Positions 40,055-49,422 of a DNA stretch of 64,000 nt are shown piece after piece. The translations under genes were made by a program, and so were the position numbers. The DNA is from Roseateles hydrophilus. GTDB taxonomy: Bacteria; Pseudomonadota; Gammaproteobacteria; Burkholderiales; Burkholderiaceae_C. The DNA is taken from assembly GCF_026712245.1 (NCBI RefSeq), contig NZ_JAPPUY010000002.1, positions 806,001 to 870,000 of the forward strand. Direction: 5' to 3'. Positions within the stretch are counted from its first letter, which is position 1; each line of letters begins with the position of its first letter. The notes beneath the pieces are model-generated. The model was not told where the DNA came from, ran no database searches, and saw only the letters and a list, made by a program, of their open reading frames with translations.

Positions 40055-41442
40055 AGCACGCGGTTCAACGACTGCATTTCGTGGGCATCGGCGGCGCCGG
40101 CATGAGCGGCATCGCCGAGATCCTGCACAACCTCGGCTTCACGGTCAGCGGGTCGGACGCGGCCGAGAGCGCGACGACCGAGCGGCTGCGCTCGCTGGGC
40201 CTGCGCGTGGAGATCGGCCATGCGGCGCCGCACATCGGCGACGCGCAGGCGCTGGTGACGAGCACGGCGGTGGCGGCGGACAACCCCGAGGTGCAGGCCG
40301 CCCGTGGCCGCCAGATCCCGGTCGTGCCGCGCGCCGTCATGCTGGCCGAGCTGATGCGGCTGCGCCGCGGCATCGCCATCGCCGGCACGCATGGCAAGAC
40401 GACGACGACCTCGCTGGTCACGGCCATCCTTGTCGAGGCGGGCCTGGATCCGACCTTCGTCATCGGCGGCAAGCTCAATGCGGCCGGTGCCAACTCGCGG
40501 CTGGGGCAGGGCGAGTTCATCGTCGTCGAGGCGGATGAGAGCGATGCCTCCTTCCTGAAGCTCAGCCCTGTGCTGGCCGTCGTCACCAACATCGACGAAG
40601 ACCACATGGACACCTATGGCCATTCGGTCCAGAAGCTGCACGACGCTTTCGTGGAGTTCGTGCACCGCATGCCCTTCTACGGCGCCGCCGTGGTCTGTGC
40701 CGACGATCCTGGCGTGCGCGCCATCCTCGGCCGCATCGAGCGGCCGGTGGTCAGCTACGGCCTGTCCGAGGGCGTCAGCGTGCGGGCCGTGGATGTGCAG
40801 GCGCTGCCTGGCGCGCAGATGCGGTTCACATGCCAGCGCGAAGGCCTGGCCGATCTGGATGTGCTGCTGAACCTGGCCGGCGAGCACAACGTGCGCAACG
40901 CCCTCGCTGCCATCGCCATCGCGACGGAACTGGACTGCGATGACGTCGCCATCCAGAAGGGGCTGGCGCATTTCTCCGGCGTGGGCCGGCGCTTTGAGCG
41001 GCATGGCCAGTGGCCCGCCGCCGATGGCGGCCGTTTCACGCTGATCGACGACTACGGCCATCACCCGGTCGAGATGGCCGCCGTGCTGTCGGCCGCGCGC
41101 GGCGCCTACCCGGGCCAGCGCCTGGTGCTGGCCTTCCAGCCGCACCGCTACACCCGCACGCGCGATTGCTTCCATGACTTCGTGCGCGTGATGCAAGGCG
41201 CTGATGTCGTGCTGCTGACCGAGGTGTACTCGGCCGGCGAGGCGCCCATCGCCGGGGCCACCGGCACGGCGCTGGCGCAGGCGGTCGGCACGCCCAACTT
41301 CGTAGCGACGGTCGCCGACATGCCGGCCGCGCTGGCCGCGCTGACGCGCGATGGCGATGTCGTCATCGGCATGGGCGCGGGTTCCATGAGCGCGCTGCCG
41401 CGCCTGGTGGCGGCGCATTTCCACCAAGGAGCTTCGGCATGA
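40051..41442 (+). CDS. murC: UDP-MurNAc:L-alanine ligase MurC
   Basis: A 463-residue Mur ligase, the first amino-acid-adding step. The Rossmann motif [12 protein letters not shown], the ATP loop [11 protein letters not shown] (about residue 112) and the [11 protein letters not shown] motif are intact. It begins with GTG at the murG stop and ends overlapping ddl by four bases. Its position between murG and ddl is the standard one. Confidence 0.97.
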   Translation: MKHAVQRLHFVGIGGAGMSGIAEILHNLGFTVSGSDAAESATTERLRSLGLRVEIGHAAPHIGDAQALVTSTAVAADNPEVQAARGRQIPVVPRAVMLAELMRLRRGIAIAGTHGKTTTTSLVTAILVEAGLDPTFVIGGKLNAAGANSRLGQGEFIVVEADESDASFLKLSPVLAVVTNIDEDHMDTYGHSVQKLHDAFVEFVHRMPFYGAAVVCADDPGVRAILGRIERPVVSYGLSEGVSVRAVDVQALPGAQMRFTCQREGLADLDVLLNLAGEHNVRNALAAIAIATELDCDDVAIQKGLAHFSGVGRRFERHGQWPAADGGRFTLIDDYGHHPVEMAAVLSAARGAYPGQRLVLAFQPHRYTRTRDCFHDFVRVMQGADVVLLTEVYSAGEAPIAGATGTALAQAVGTPNFVATVADMPAALAALTRDGDVVIGMGAGSMSALPRLVAAHFHQGASA

Positions 41443-42413
41443 GCACCCCGCCGATTGACCTGAACATCGACGCCGCCGCGCTGGGCAAGGTGGCGGTGCT
41501 GTTCGGCGGCAGCAGCGCTGAGCGGCCGGTGTCGCTGATGAGCGGCAACGGCGTGCTCGATGCGCTGCGCGCCGTCGGCGTCGACGCCCATGCCTTCGAC
41601 CCCGCCGAGCGCCCGCTGCAGGCGCTGCAGGCCGAGGGCTTCGACCGCGCCTTCATCGCGCTGCACGGCCGTGGCGGCGAGGACGGCACGCTGCAGGGCG
41701 CGCTGGAGTGGCTGGGCATCCCGTACACCGGCTCCGGCGTGACGGCCTCCGGCGTCGCGATGGACAAGACCATGACCAAGCGCGTCTGGGGCACCGAAGG
41801 CCTGCCGACACCGCCCTACCTGGCACTCACCCGCGCCGAGCTGACGCGCGAGCGCATCCGCCAGATCCCGGACGAACTGGGCCTGCCCGTCATCGTCAAG
41901 CCGCCGCACGAGGGCAGCAGCATCGGCATCACCAAGGCCGTCGGCTACTCCGACATGCAGGGCGCTGTTGACCTGGCGCTGGGCTTCGACGACGAGCTGC
42001 TGTTCGAGCAGTGCATCGACGGCCCCGAGGTCACCTGCGCCGTGCTGGGCCAGGGCGAGTCGGCCGTGGCGCTGCCGGTCGTCGAGATCCGCGCGGCGGG
42101 CGGCGACTACAGCTACGAGAACAAGTACGTGTCCAACGACACCCAGTACCTGTTCGGCACGCTGCCCGCCGCACTCGAAGCCGACATCCAGCAGCTGGTG
42201 CTCAAGGCCTACCGCCTGCTGGGCTGCCGCGGTTGGGGCCGCGCCGACCTGATGCTGCGCAAGGCCGACATGAAGCCCTTCCTGCTGGAGATGAACACCA
42301 GCCCGGGCATGACCTCGCACTCGCTGGTGCCCAAGGCCGCGCAGGCCGTGGGCATTGCCTACCCGCAACTGTGCCTGTGGCTGCTGGCCCAGGCACGGCT
42401 CGACCGCCGCTGA
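41439..42413 (+). CDS. ddl: D-alanine--D-alanine ligase
   Basis: A 324-residue ATP-grasp enzyme of the DdlB type. [14 protein letters not shown] at the N-terminus, the [14 protein letters not shown]-binding segment and the C-terminal [15 protein letters not shown] metal-binding region (Glu and Asn) are present. The product is used by MurF. The ATG overlaps the murC stop, and ftsQ starts nine bases after its end. Confidence 0.96.
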   Translation: MSTPPIDLNIDAAALGKVAVLFGGSSAERPVSLMSGNGVLDALRAVGVDAHAFDPAERPLQALQAEGFDRAFIALHGRGGEDGTLQGALEWLGIPYTGSGVTASGVAMDKTMTKRVWGTEGLPTPPYLALTRAELTRERIRQIPDELGLPVIVKPPHEGSSIGITKAVGYSDMQGAVDLALGFDDELLFEQCIDGPEVTCAVLGQGESAVALPVVEIRAAGGDYSYENKYVSNDTQYLFGTLPAALEADIQQLVLKAYRLLGCRGWGRADLMLRKADMKPFLLEMNTSPGMTSHSLVPKAAQAVGIAYPQLCLWLLAQARLDRR

Positions 42414-42421
42414 GCCGCCAC

Positions 42422-43255
42422 ATGCGCAACGCTGTCGCCACCGCTGCTGCCCTGCCGCCCGACGTCCGCCTGATGAATGCGGTGTCGGCGCTGCTGGTTG
42501 CGGCGTTGCTGGTGACGGCGGCCTGGGCGGCGCTGCGCTGGGTGGTGCGCCTGCCGGTGTTCAACCTGCGCGCCGTGCAGGTGGAGGGCGATGTGAGCCG
42601 CAACAGCGTGGCCTCGCTGCGCGCCAATGCGCTGCCGCGGCTGCAGGGCTCCTTCCTCAGCATGAACCTGGCCGAGGGGCGCCGCGCCTTCGAGGCCGTG
42701 CCCTGGGTGCGGCAGGCGCAGCTGACCCGCGTCTGGCCGATGCGGCTCAAGGTCACGCTGGAGGAGCACCGCGCGGCCGCCTACTGGGAGGCGCGGGCCG
42801 ACGGTGCCGACGCGGCCACCGAGGCGAGCACCGAGCGGGCGCTGGTGAACAGCTTCGGCGAGGTGTTCCACGCCAACCTGGGTGATGTGGAAGACGAGGC
42901 GCTGCCACTGCTGGCCGGCCCGGCCCATGCCGCCGGCAGCATGCTGGCGATGTGGCGCGCGCTGACGCCGGCCGCCCGCCAACTGGGCGACAGCATCGAA
43001 CGGCTGGACCTCTCCGGCCGCGGCTCCTGGCGCGCCACGCTGGGCAGCGGTGCCGTCATCGAACTGGGGCGGGGCGCGGACGCCGACGTCGTGCAGCGTT
43101 TCGGACGCTTCGCCCACACCATCACGCAGGTCACCGGCACCTATCGCAGCCCGCTGCAGGCCGCCGATCTGCGCCACGCCGACGGCTACGCGGTCAGGCT
43201 GCGCGGCGTGACGACGACAGAAACCACGGGTAAACCCGTAATTAGAAAGCGCTGA
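42422..43255 (+). CDS. ftsQ: Cell division protein FtsQ
   Basis: A 277-residue bitopic division protein. One membrane helix (about residues 20-40) is followed by a POTRA domain (FNLRAVQVEGDVSRNSVASL) and the beta domain (PWVRQAQLTRVWPMRLKVTLEEH). FtsQ bridges the Z-ring proteins and the FtsLB pair. The ATG at 42422 follows ddl by nine bases, and ftsA follows by eight. Confidence 0.94.
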   Translation: MRNAVATAAALPPDVRLMNAVSALLVAALLVTAAWAALRWVVRLPVFNLRAVQVEGDVSRNSVASLRANALPRLQGSFLSMNLAEGRRAFEAVPWVRQAQLTRVWPMRLKVTLEEHRAAAYWEARADGADAATEASTERALVNSFGEVFHANLGDVEDEALPLLAGPAHAAGSMLAMWRALTPAARQLGDSIERLDLSGRGSWRATLGSGAVIELGRGADADVVQRFGRFAHTITQVTGTYRSPLQAADLRHADGYAVRLRGVTTTETTGKPVIRKR

Positions 43256-43263
43256 GGACGGAC

Positions 43264-44493
43264 ATGGCCAAGGAATACAAGGATTTGGTCGTTGGACTGG
43301 ATATCGGCACCGCCAAGATCATGGCGGTGGTGGCCGAGGTTTTGCCGAACGGCGAATTGCGCATCGCCGGCCTCGGCGTGGCGCCGTCGCACGGGCTCAA
43401 GCGCGGCGTGGTCGTCAATATTGACGCGACCGTGCAGTCCATCCAGCAGGCCTTGAAAGAGGCCGAAATGATGGCCGACTGCAAAATATCGCGGGTTTAC
43501 ACGGGGATCACCGGCAGCCATATCCGCGGCCAGAACTCCACCGGCATGGTCATCGTGCGCGACAAGGAGGTCACGCCGGTCGACGTGACCCGCGTCGTCG
43601 AAACCGCCAAGGCCATCAATATTCCGAACGATCAGCGCCTGCTGCTGGTCGAGCCGCAGGAATTTGTCATCGACGGCCATGAGGTCAAGGAACCCATCGG
43701 CATGAGCGGTGGCCGGTTGGAGGTCAAGGTCCATATCGTGACCGGCGCCCAAAGTGCTGCCGAAAACATCGTCAAGTGCGTGCGGCGCTGTGGTTTGGAG
43801 GTGGATCAGCTGGTTTTGAACCCGAGCGCTTCCAGCCACGCGGCGCTGACCGCCGACGAACGCGACCTGGGCGTGGCGCTGGTGGATATCGGCGCCGGCA
43901 CGACGGACGTCGCCATATTCACCGGCGGCTCCATCCGCCATACCGCCGTGATACCCATCGCTGGCGACCTGATCACCTCCGACATCGCGATGGCCTTGCG
44001 CACGCCGACCAAGGATGCCGAGGAAATCAAGGTCGAGTATGGCGTCGCCAAGCAGTTGCTGGCCGACCCGGCCGATCAGGTGGAGGTGCCCGGGCTGGGG
44101 GATCGCAGCCCGCGCATGCTGTCCAAGCAGGCGCTGGCCGGCGTCATCGAGCCGCGCGTCGAGGAGATTTTCTCGCTCGTGCACCAGGTCATCCGCGAAA
44201 GCGGGTACGAGGAATTGCTGTCCAGCGGCATCGTGCTGACGGGCGGCTCGGCGGTCATGCCCGGCATGGTGGAACTCGCCGAGGACATTTTCCTGAAACC
44301 CGTTCGTCGCGGCCTGCCGACCTATTCCGGCGCGCTTTTCGACATGGTGGCCAATCCGCGTTCGGCCACTGTCATGGGATTGCTGGAGGAGGCCCGGCTG
44401 TCGCGCAACCGGGGTTTCAAGGCCGCGCAGCAGGCCGGCTCCGTGCAAACCCTGCTGGGGCGTGTCAAGGATTGGTTCATGGGGAATTTTTGA
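43264..44493 (+). CDS. ftsA: Cell division protein FtsA
   Basis: A 409-residue actin-like ATPase that tethers FtsZ to the membrane. The phosphate loops VGLDIGTAKIMAVV and VDIGAGTTDVAIF, the adenosine motif TGGSAVMPGM and a C-terminal amphipathic helix (GRVKDWFMGNF) are present. Its codon choice is visibly less GC-biased than the mur genes before it (for example ATT, AAT, TTG and TTT codons), perhaps reflecting different translation needs or a locally distinct history. Confidence 0.97.
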   Translation: MAKEYKDLVVGLDIGTAKIMAVVAEVLPNGELRIAGLGVAPSHGLKRGVVVNIDATVQSIQQALKEAEMMADCKISRVYTGITGSHIRGQNSTGMVIVRDKEVTPVDVTRVVETAKAINIPNDQRLLLVEPQEFVIDGHEVKEPIGMSGGRLEVKVHIVTGAQSAAENIVKCVRRCGLEVDQLVLNPSASSHAALTADERDLGVALVDIGAGTTDVAIFTGGSIRHTAVIPIAGDLITSDIAMALRTPTKDAEEIKVEYGVAKQLLADPADQVEVPGLGDRSPRMLSKQALAGVIEPRVEEIFSLVHQVIRESGYEELLSSGIVLTGGSAVMPGMVELAEDIFLKPVRRGLPTYSGALFDMVANPRSATVMGLLEEARLSRNRGFKAAQQAGSVQTLLGRVKDWFMGNF

Positions 44494-44588
44494 CCCCCAA
44501 AAACCACGCTCCACCACGAAAAAGTTGTTTCAGCAACTAGTCATTCATTGAGTGCCACGGCACAATTGCACCAGTTAGGAGGTTTCAT

Positions 44589-45839
44589 ATGCCCATCGAG
44601 ATGATCGAAGAGTTTGACCAAGGCACCCAAATCAAGGTGATCGGTGTTGGTGGTGGCGGCGGCAACGCTGTGGACCACATGATCGCCCAGGGCGTGCAAG
44701 GGGTTGAATTCATCTGTGCGAATACCGATGCGCAGGCACTGAACCGCTCCAAGGCTGACCAATTGCTGCAACTCGGCGCCACCGGCCTGGGTGCTGGCGC
44801 CAAACCCGAAATGGGCAAGGCCGCCGCCGAGGAAGCGGAATCCCGCATCCGCGAATCCATCGCGGGCGCCAATATGCTGTTCATCACCGCCGGCATGGGC
44901 GGCGGTACCGGCACGGGCGCCGCACCGGTTATTGCCCGCGTGGCCAAGGAGATGGGCATCCTGACGGTGGGCGTGGTCACCAAGCCGTTCGATTTCGAGG
45001 GTGGCCGTCGCCTGAAGGCTGCTGACGCCGGCCTGGCTGAGTTGGAAGCCAATGTCGACTCGCTGATCGTCGTGCTGAACGACAAGCTGCTGGACGTGCT
45101 GGGTGACGACGTCACGCAAGATCAGGCTTTCGCGCATGCCAATGACGTGCTGAAGAACGCTGTTGGCGGCATTTCCGAGATCATCCACCTGCCGGGCCTG
45201 GTCAACGTCGACTTCGAAGACGTCAAGACCATCATGAGCGAGCCGGGCCGCGCGATGATGGGCGCGGCCCAGGCCACGGGCCCGGATCGCGCCGCCAAGG
45301 CCGCCGAGGCCGCCATTGCCTGCCCGCTGCTGGAGGGTATTGACCTGTCCGGCGCGCGCGGTGTGCTGGTGCTGATGGCAGCCAGCCGCGCCAACTTCAA
45401 GCTGAGCGAGTCCAAGAACGCGATGAACGCGATCAAGCGTTACGCCTCGGAAGACGCGCATGTGATCTACGGCGCCGCGTACGACGAGAGCCTGGGCGAC
45501 GCCCTGCGAGTGACCGTGATCGCCACCGGCCTGACGGCCAACCGTGCCCGCCAGGCTGCGCCGCTGCAAGTGGTGCAGACCCAGCAGATGGTGCGCAACG
45601 GCACTGACGGCATGGCCATGCCCGTGCTGACGCAGGCTGTCGCGATGGGTCAGTCGTCGCTGCCGACCGCCGCGCAGGCCAATGTGGGCCTGGGCTTGGG
45701 CGACTTCGCCAACGCCAACGTGCCCAGCGTGTGGCGCCACGGCCGCTCGGGCAGCGCCGCTGCCAAGGTGGAAGCGCTGTCGTCCAACGGCATGGACGAG
45801 ATCGAGATCCCGGCCTTCCTGCGCAAGCAGGCTGACTGA
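44589..45839 (+). CDS. ftsZ: Cell division protein FtsZ
   Basis: A 416-residue tubulin-like GTPase forming the Z ring. The GTP motif GGGTGTGAAPVIA (about residue 104), the T7 loop and the C-terminal FtsA/ZipA-binding peptide EIPAFLRKQ are intact. A strong TAGGAGG precedes the ATG. It is separated from ftsA by 95 bases that contain a perfect GTGCC-AC-GGCAC dyad (44552-44563), so extra regulation or an internal promoter is possible, although no clear promoter was found. The cluster ends here at a terminator. Confidence 0.98.
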   Translation: MPIEMIEEFDQGTQIKVIGVGGGGGNAVDHMIAQGVQGVEFICANTDAQALNRSKADQLLQLGATGLGAGAKPEMGKAAAEEAESRIRESIAGANMLFITAGMGGGTGTGAAPVIARVAKEMGILTVGVVTKPFDFEGGRRLKAADAGLAELEANVDSLIVVLNDKLLDVLGDDVTQDQAFAHANDVLKNAVGGISEIIHLPGLVNVDFEDVKTIMSEPGRAMMGAAQATGPDRAAKAAEAAIACPLLEGIDLSGARGVLVLMAASRANFKLSESKNAMNAIKRYASEDAHVIYGAAYDESLGDALRVTVIATGLTANRARQAAPLQVVQTQQMVRNGTDGMAMPVLTQAVAMGQSSLPTAAQANVGLGLGDFANANVPSVWRHGRSGSAAAKVEALSSNGMDEIEIPAFLRKQAD

Positions 45840-45862
45840 GCGCGGTCTGCGAACCAGCCAGC

Positions 45863-45890
45863 AAGGGCGGGCCTCGAGGCTCGCCCTTTT
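45863..45890 (+). terminator. Rho-independent terminator after ftsZ
   Basis: An eleven-base-pair stem with one G-U pair (AAGGGCG...CGCCCTT), tetraloop TCGA and four T residues, 23 bases after the ftsZ stop. It closes the dcw cluster. Confidence 0.85.
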
Positions 45891-45928
45891 GCCTTCTGAC
45901 GCCGGGCGGGCCGCTCGGCGGCAGGCCG

Positions 45929-45934
45929 TATGCT
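45929..45934 (+). promoter_or_regulatory. Possible -10 element before the histidine kinase gene
   Basis: TATGCT stands eight bases before an ATG at 45943, which opens a ten-codon frame ending at 45975 and overlapping the kinase start at 45968. A leaderless short frame feeding ribosomes to the kinase is possible. No -35 is evident. Confidence 0.25.
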
Positions 45935-45967
45935 CGCGGCCCATGTCCAAGCCTGGAGATCGCGCGG

Positions 45968-47935
45968 ATGTCTGAATGCCGCGGCCTGTTGCGTGGTTGG
46001 CTTCTTTGGCTGGCGCTGTGCCTGTGCATGCCGGCTTTGGCCCAGCGCCTGCCTCAGCCCGAGCCCAGCCATGCGGCCGATGTCGCAGCGCCAGCTGAGG
46101 TGGCCACCACGCCCTGGAGCCGCGAGCAGTTGGAGGCGTGGTGGGTCTCGTTGCGCCGCCAAGCCGTCGCGGCGACGGATCGCCTGAATCTGCCGGCCGA
46201 CCTCTTGCCGCCCGAGGCCGCCACGGCCTGGCGGCCCATCGCCATGCCCGACGTGCGCACGCGGCCCGGTGCGGCCGTCGTGCCTGACGGCCGTGGCTAC
46301 GAGATGCGCTGGTACCGCGTGCAGGTGCCGGCTGGCGTGGACGAGCCGCAGGCGCTGTATGTGCCACGGTTGGTGACGCTGTCGGCCGCCGTGCTGGCGC
46401 GCACGCCCGACGGCGGTTGGCGGTTGCTGCTCGACAACCAGCACGCAGAGCGCGAGCAATGGGTGCAGCCCTTGTGGCTGCCGCTGCCCGGCCCGGGAGC
46501 GCAGGGGCTGGACATCGTCGTCGCCTTGCCCGTGCCGGCGGGCAGCTACCACGCCGTGTCGCGCCTGTGGGTGGGGCCGCGCGAGGTGCTGGAGAAACGC
46601 TGGCAGTGGCGGGTGCGCATGCAGACCGGCCTGCCGCAGGCCGTCAGCCTGACGCTGGTGGTGCTGGGCGCGTTCGCGCTGACGCTGTGGCTGCGGCGCC
46701 GTGACGAGGCCATCTACGGGCTTTTCGCGCTGGTGGCGCTGTCGTGGATGGTGCGCAACCTGCATTACTACGTCAGCCAGCCGGCATCGACAACGGGGCA
46801 GGACTGGTTCTGGTGGGCCACGCACGCCTCGCTGGCCTGGGTCATGCTGACCGCGCTGCTGTTCGCACTGCGCTTTGCGCGCCGCCGTGCGCGGCTGCTG
46901 GAGCGCGGGCTGGTGGCGGCGGTGGTGCTGGTCAGCGTGGTCAGCATGCCGCTGTGGCTGCGCCAGGTCGACATGGTGGTGTTGCAGTACGGCGTGACGG
47001 CAGCCGTCGCCGCCATCGGCACGGGCTGGCTGGCCGTGCTGGCCTGGCGCGAGCGCTGCACGGAGCTGCGTGTGATGGTGCTGGCTATGTTCGGCGCGGT
47101 GGCGGTAGGCGGGCACGACCTGGCCGTGCTGGCCGGCTGGGCCTGGCCCGAGCATTTCTTCGGGCTGCCGTTTGCGACGCTGGCCGTCATGCTCAGCTTC
47201 CTGCATGCCGTGCAGCGTCGCTACGTGGGCACGGTCGAGCAGGTGCAGGCCGAGAACAGCCAGTTGCAGGAAGACCTGGACGAGCAGGTCTCGGTGCTGC
47301 AAGCGCAGAACGCGCAGCTGCGCGAGGCCGAGCGCCAGCAGGCCCTGCTGCTGGAGCGCCAGCGCATCATGGCCGACATGCACGACGGCCTGGGCTCGTC
47401 GCTGCTGTCGGCGTTGGTGGCCGTGGAGCAGGGCAGCATGTCGCACGAGAAGGTCGTCGAAGTGCTGCGCGAGTGCGTGGACGACCTGCGGCTGGTCATC
47501 GACTCGTTGGAACCCGTGGGCCACGACCTGGTGTCGTTGCTGGCCACCATGCGCTACCGCCTGGGCAAGCGGCTGCAGATCGGCGGCCTGAAGCTGGACT
47601 GGGACGTGCAGGACCTGCCGCCGCTGCCCTGGCTGGAGCCGCCCGATGCACTGCATGTGCTGCGGCTGATGCAGGAAGCGCTGAACAACGTGCTCAAGCA
47701 TGCCCGCGCCAGCCGCGTGCGCATGGTCACGCGCCACCACGGCAGCTACGTCGAGATTCGCGTGGAGGACGACGGCGCCGGCTTCGATCTGCAGACCATC
47801 CAGCACGGCCGCGGCCTGAAAAGCCAGATCAAGCGCGCCCAGGCGCTGGGCGGCAAGCTGCGCGTCGATTCCTCGCCGGGCCATGGCACCCGGCTATCGC
47901 TGCGATTGCCCGTGGAGCGCCGAGGCAGCGCCTGA
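45968..47935 (+). CDS. Seven-TM sensor histidine kinase, HisKA_3 type
   Basis: A 655-residue membrane sensor. A signal peptide ends near AQR (about residue 26), followed by a periplasmic beta-rich domain (about 60-215), seven membrane helices (about 222-410, 7TMR-DISM style), a coiled coil (about 418-460), and a NarL-family dimerisation domain with the H-box MADMHDGLGSS (about 472). The ATPase domain follows, with N-box EALNNVLKHA, EDDGAGF and GRGLKSQ. Kinases of this kind phosphorylate LuxR-type response regulators, but none is encoded nearby. GGAG at 45954-45957 supports the start. It lies between ftsZ and lpxC, an unusual place. The ligand is unknown. Confidence 0.87.
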   Translation: MSECRGLLRGWLLWLALCLCMPALAQRLPQPEPSHAADVAAPAEVATTPWSREQLEAWWVSLRRQAVAATDRLNLPADLLPPEAATAWRPIAMPDVRTRPGAAVVPDGRGYEMRWYRVQVPAGVDEPQALYVPRLVTLSAAVLARTPDGGWRLLLDNQHAEREQWVQPLWLPLPGPGAQGLDIVVALPVPAGSYHAVSRLWVGPREVLEKRWQWRVRMQTGLPQAVSLTLVVLGAFALTLWLRRRDEAIYGLFALVALSWMVRNLHYYVSQPASTTGQDWFWWATHASLAWVMLTALLFALRFARRRARLLERGLVAAVVLVSVVSMPLWLRQVDMVVLQYGVTAAVAAIGTGWLAVLAWRERCTELRVMVLAMFGAVAVGGHDLAVLAGWAWPEHFFGLPFATLAVMLSFLHAVQRRYVGTVEQVQAENSQLQEDLDEQVSVLQAQNAQLREAERQQALLLERQRIMADMHDGLGSSLLSALVAVEQGSMSHEKVVEVLRECVDDLRLVIDSLEPVGHDLVSLLATMRYRLGKRLQIGGLKLDWDVQDLPPLPWLEPPDALHVLRLMQEALNNVLKHARASRVRMVTRHHGSYVEIRVEDDGAGFDLQTIQHGRGLKSQIKRAQALGGKLRVDSSPGHGTRLSLRLPVERRGSA

Positions 47936-47941
47936 TGCTGG

Positions 47942-47947
47942 GACAAT
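47942..47947 (+). promoter_or_regulatory. Possible -10 element of the lpxC leader
   Basis: GACAAT eight bases before the ATG at 47956 of the short frame preceding lpxC. No -35 is evident. The same spacing is seen at 59000 (plsC). Confidence 0.25.
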
Positions 47948-47955
47948 CCCGGTGT

Positions 47956-48036
47956 ATGAACCAGCCCCCACGCTCGCTTCGCTCACTGCCCCCCGCGGGG
48001 GCGCGTCAGTGCCTTCGGGCGGTCGGGCGCCACTGA
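47956..48036 (+). CDS. Possible 26-residue leader peptide frame upstream of lpxC
   Basis: The frame opens [16 protein letters not shown] and closes with a TGA one base before the lpxC ATG, so a ribosome finishing it could restart on lpxC, which lacks its own Shine-Dalgarno. Most of it is the dispersed repeat at 47964-48036. Whether a peptide is made is unknown; a translational-coupling role is inferred. Confidence 0.35.
   Translation: MNQPPRSLRSLPPAGARQCLRAVGRH
47964..48036 (+). repeat. Dispersed repeat, copy B
   Basis: A 73-base element matching 1338-1411 over its length, best in its last 37 bases, and matching 18547-18592 (minus strand) over its first part. It contains a C-run/G-run hairpin and ends one base before the lpxC ATG. 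Three copies in one 64-kb window suggest many more in the genome. Confidence 0.6.
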
Positions 48037-48037
48037 C

Positions 48038-48973
48038 ATGGTCAAGCAACGCACCCTGAAGTCCATCACGCGCGCCGTCGGCGTGGGCATCCACAGCGGC
48101 CAGAAGGTCGAGCTGACGCTGCGCCCGGCGCCCATGGACACCGGCATCGTGTTCCGCCGCGTGGACCTGTGCCCGCCCGTGGACATCCCGGTCAGCGTCC
48201 ACTCGGTCAGCGACACGCGCATGGCGACCACCATCAGCCCCGGCGGCGACCCCGGTGGCCCCAAGGTGCAGACCATCGAGCACCTGCTGTCGGCCTGCGC
48301 CGGCCTGGGGCTGGACAACCTCTACGTCGACATCAACGCCGACGAGGTGCCCGTGCTGGACGGCTCGGCCGCCAGCTTCGTGTTCCTGCTGCAATCCGCC
48401 GGCATCGCGATGCAGGACGGCGCCAAGCGCTTCCTGAAGGTGAAGAAGCCCGTCGAGGTGCGCCAGGGCGAGGGCAAGAAGCTGATGTGGGCCCGGCTGG
48501 TGCCGCACCACGGCTACACGCTGAGCTTCGAGATCGAGTTCGACAACCCGGCCGTGGCGGCCACCGGCAGCCAGTACGTGTTCGACATGGGTTCGGGCGC
48601 CTACAAGAAGGACATCGCGCGCGCGCGCACCTTCGGCATGACGGCCGACATCGACCTGATGCGCTCCCGTGGCCTGACGCTGGGCGGCTCGATGGACAAC
48701 GCCATCGTCGTGGACGACTACAAGGTGCTGAACGCCGACGGCCTGCGCTACGACGACGAGTTCGTGAAGCACAAGATCCTGGACGCCATCGGCGACATGC
48801 ACGTGGCCGGCATGCCGCTGCTGGCGGCGTACACGTCCTTCAAGGGCGGCCATGCGCTGAACAACAAGCTGTTGCGCGCGCTGCTGGCCGACGAAGAGGC
48901 CTACGAGATCGTCACCTTCGAAGACGCCAAGGCCGCGCCCAAGGGCTTCGCCGAGCTGGCGCCAGCGTGGTGA
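48038..48973 (+). CDS. lpxC: UDP-3-O-acyl-GlcNAc deacetylase LpxC
   Basis: A 311-residue zinc deacetylase, the committed step of lipid A synthesis. Zinc ligands and motifs are visible: [13 protein letters not shown] (about residue 78), [14 protein letters not shown] (two ligands, about 246) and [10 protein letters not shown]. The N-terminus [21 protein letters not shown] is canonical, so the start is secure even though a repeat and a short leader frame replace the ribosome binding site. In many proteobacteria lpxC directly follows ftsZ; here a histidine kinase intervenes. Confidence 0.96.
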   Translation: MVKQRTLKSITRAVGVGIHSGQKVELTLRPAPMDTGIVFRRVDLCPPVDIPVSVHSVSDTRMATTISPGGDPGGPKVQTIEHLLSACAGLGLDNLYVDINADEVPVLDGSAASFVFLLQSAGIAMQDGAKRFLKVKKPVEVRQGEGKKLMWARLVPHHGYTLSFEIEFDNPAVAATGSQYVFDMGSGAYKKDIARARTFGMTADIDLMRSRGLTLGGSMDNAIVVDDYKVLNADGLRYDDEFVKHKILDAIGDMHVAGMPLLAAYTSFKGGHALNNKLLRALLADEEAYEIVTFEDAKAAPKGFAELAPAW

Positions 48974-48986
48974 GCGGGGCAGCGCC

Positions 48987-49172
48987 ATGCTGATTGCCCG
49001 CCTCGTCATCGGCCTGCTGCTGTTCGCGGCCATCCTTTGTTTTGCACTGTCCATCGCCACGCGTCAGCCGCGCTGGCGGCAGCTGGGTGTCGTCATCGTC
49101 AAGTGGACGTTGGTGGCTGGCCTGGGCTTCTTCGGCGTGCTGTTCCTGGAACGGCTGGTGCTGATGCTGTGA
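48987..49172 (+). CDS. Small two-helix membrane protein
   Basis: 61 residues with two predicted membrane helices (about 3-22 and 36-58) joined by a short basic loop (TRQPRWRQ). It starts 14 bases after lpxC on the same strand and is probably co-transcribed. I do not recognise a characterised family; small proteins of this shape are found next to lpxC in Burkholderiales. Function unknown. Confidence 0.65.
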   Translation: MLIARLVIGLLLFAAILCFALSIATRQPRWRQLGVVIVKWTLVAGLGFFGVLFLERLVLML

Positions 49173-49379
49173 CGCCCGTCACGCGGCGCTCGTGCGCCCC
49201 CTGGGCTTGCGGGGATGCCAGTCGACGCGGACCTGCCCAGAATGCCGTCAAGCCTGTCGCAGCGATGCGGCGGCCCAGCCCGGCAGACCACATGTGACCG
49301 GGTGCCACGCGCGGAGATGGCCGGGGGGCCGGGGAAGCGCAGTGGTCGGCATGACAGAGAGAACTTTCGAACCGAACTT

Positions 49380-49408
49380 GGGCCGCCCCGCAGGGCGGCC
49401 CTTTTTTT
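49380..49408 (+). terminator. Rho-independent terminator
   Basis: Stem GGGCCGCC/GGCGGCCC, a six-base loop and seven T residues on the plus strand. It lies 207 bases after the small membrane protein, so it ends either a long lpxC transcript or an unannotated RNA starting in 49173-49379. No gene was seen in that stretch. Confidence 0.85.
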
Positions 49409-49422
49409 CAGCGCGAAGGCGT

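Noticed and set aside
44490..44588. Promoter for ftsZ starting with TTGACC at the end of ftsA
   Set aside because: The region 17 bases downstream is C-rich, with no -10-like hexamer.
49192..49379. A tRNA-like TTCGAACC segment near 49365
   Set aside because: No cloverleaf arms or CCA end could be formed around it; the nearby hairpin is a terminator.
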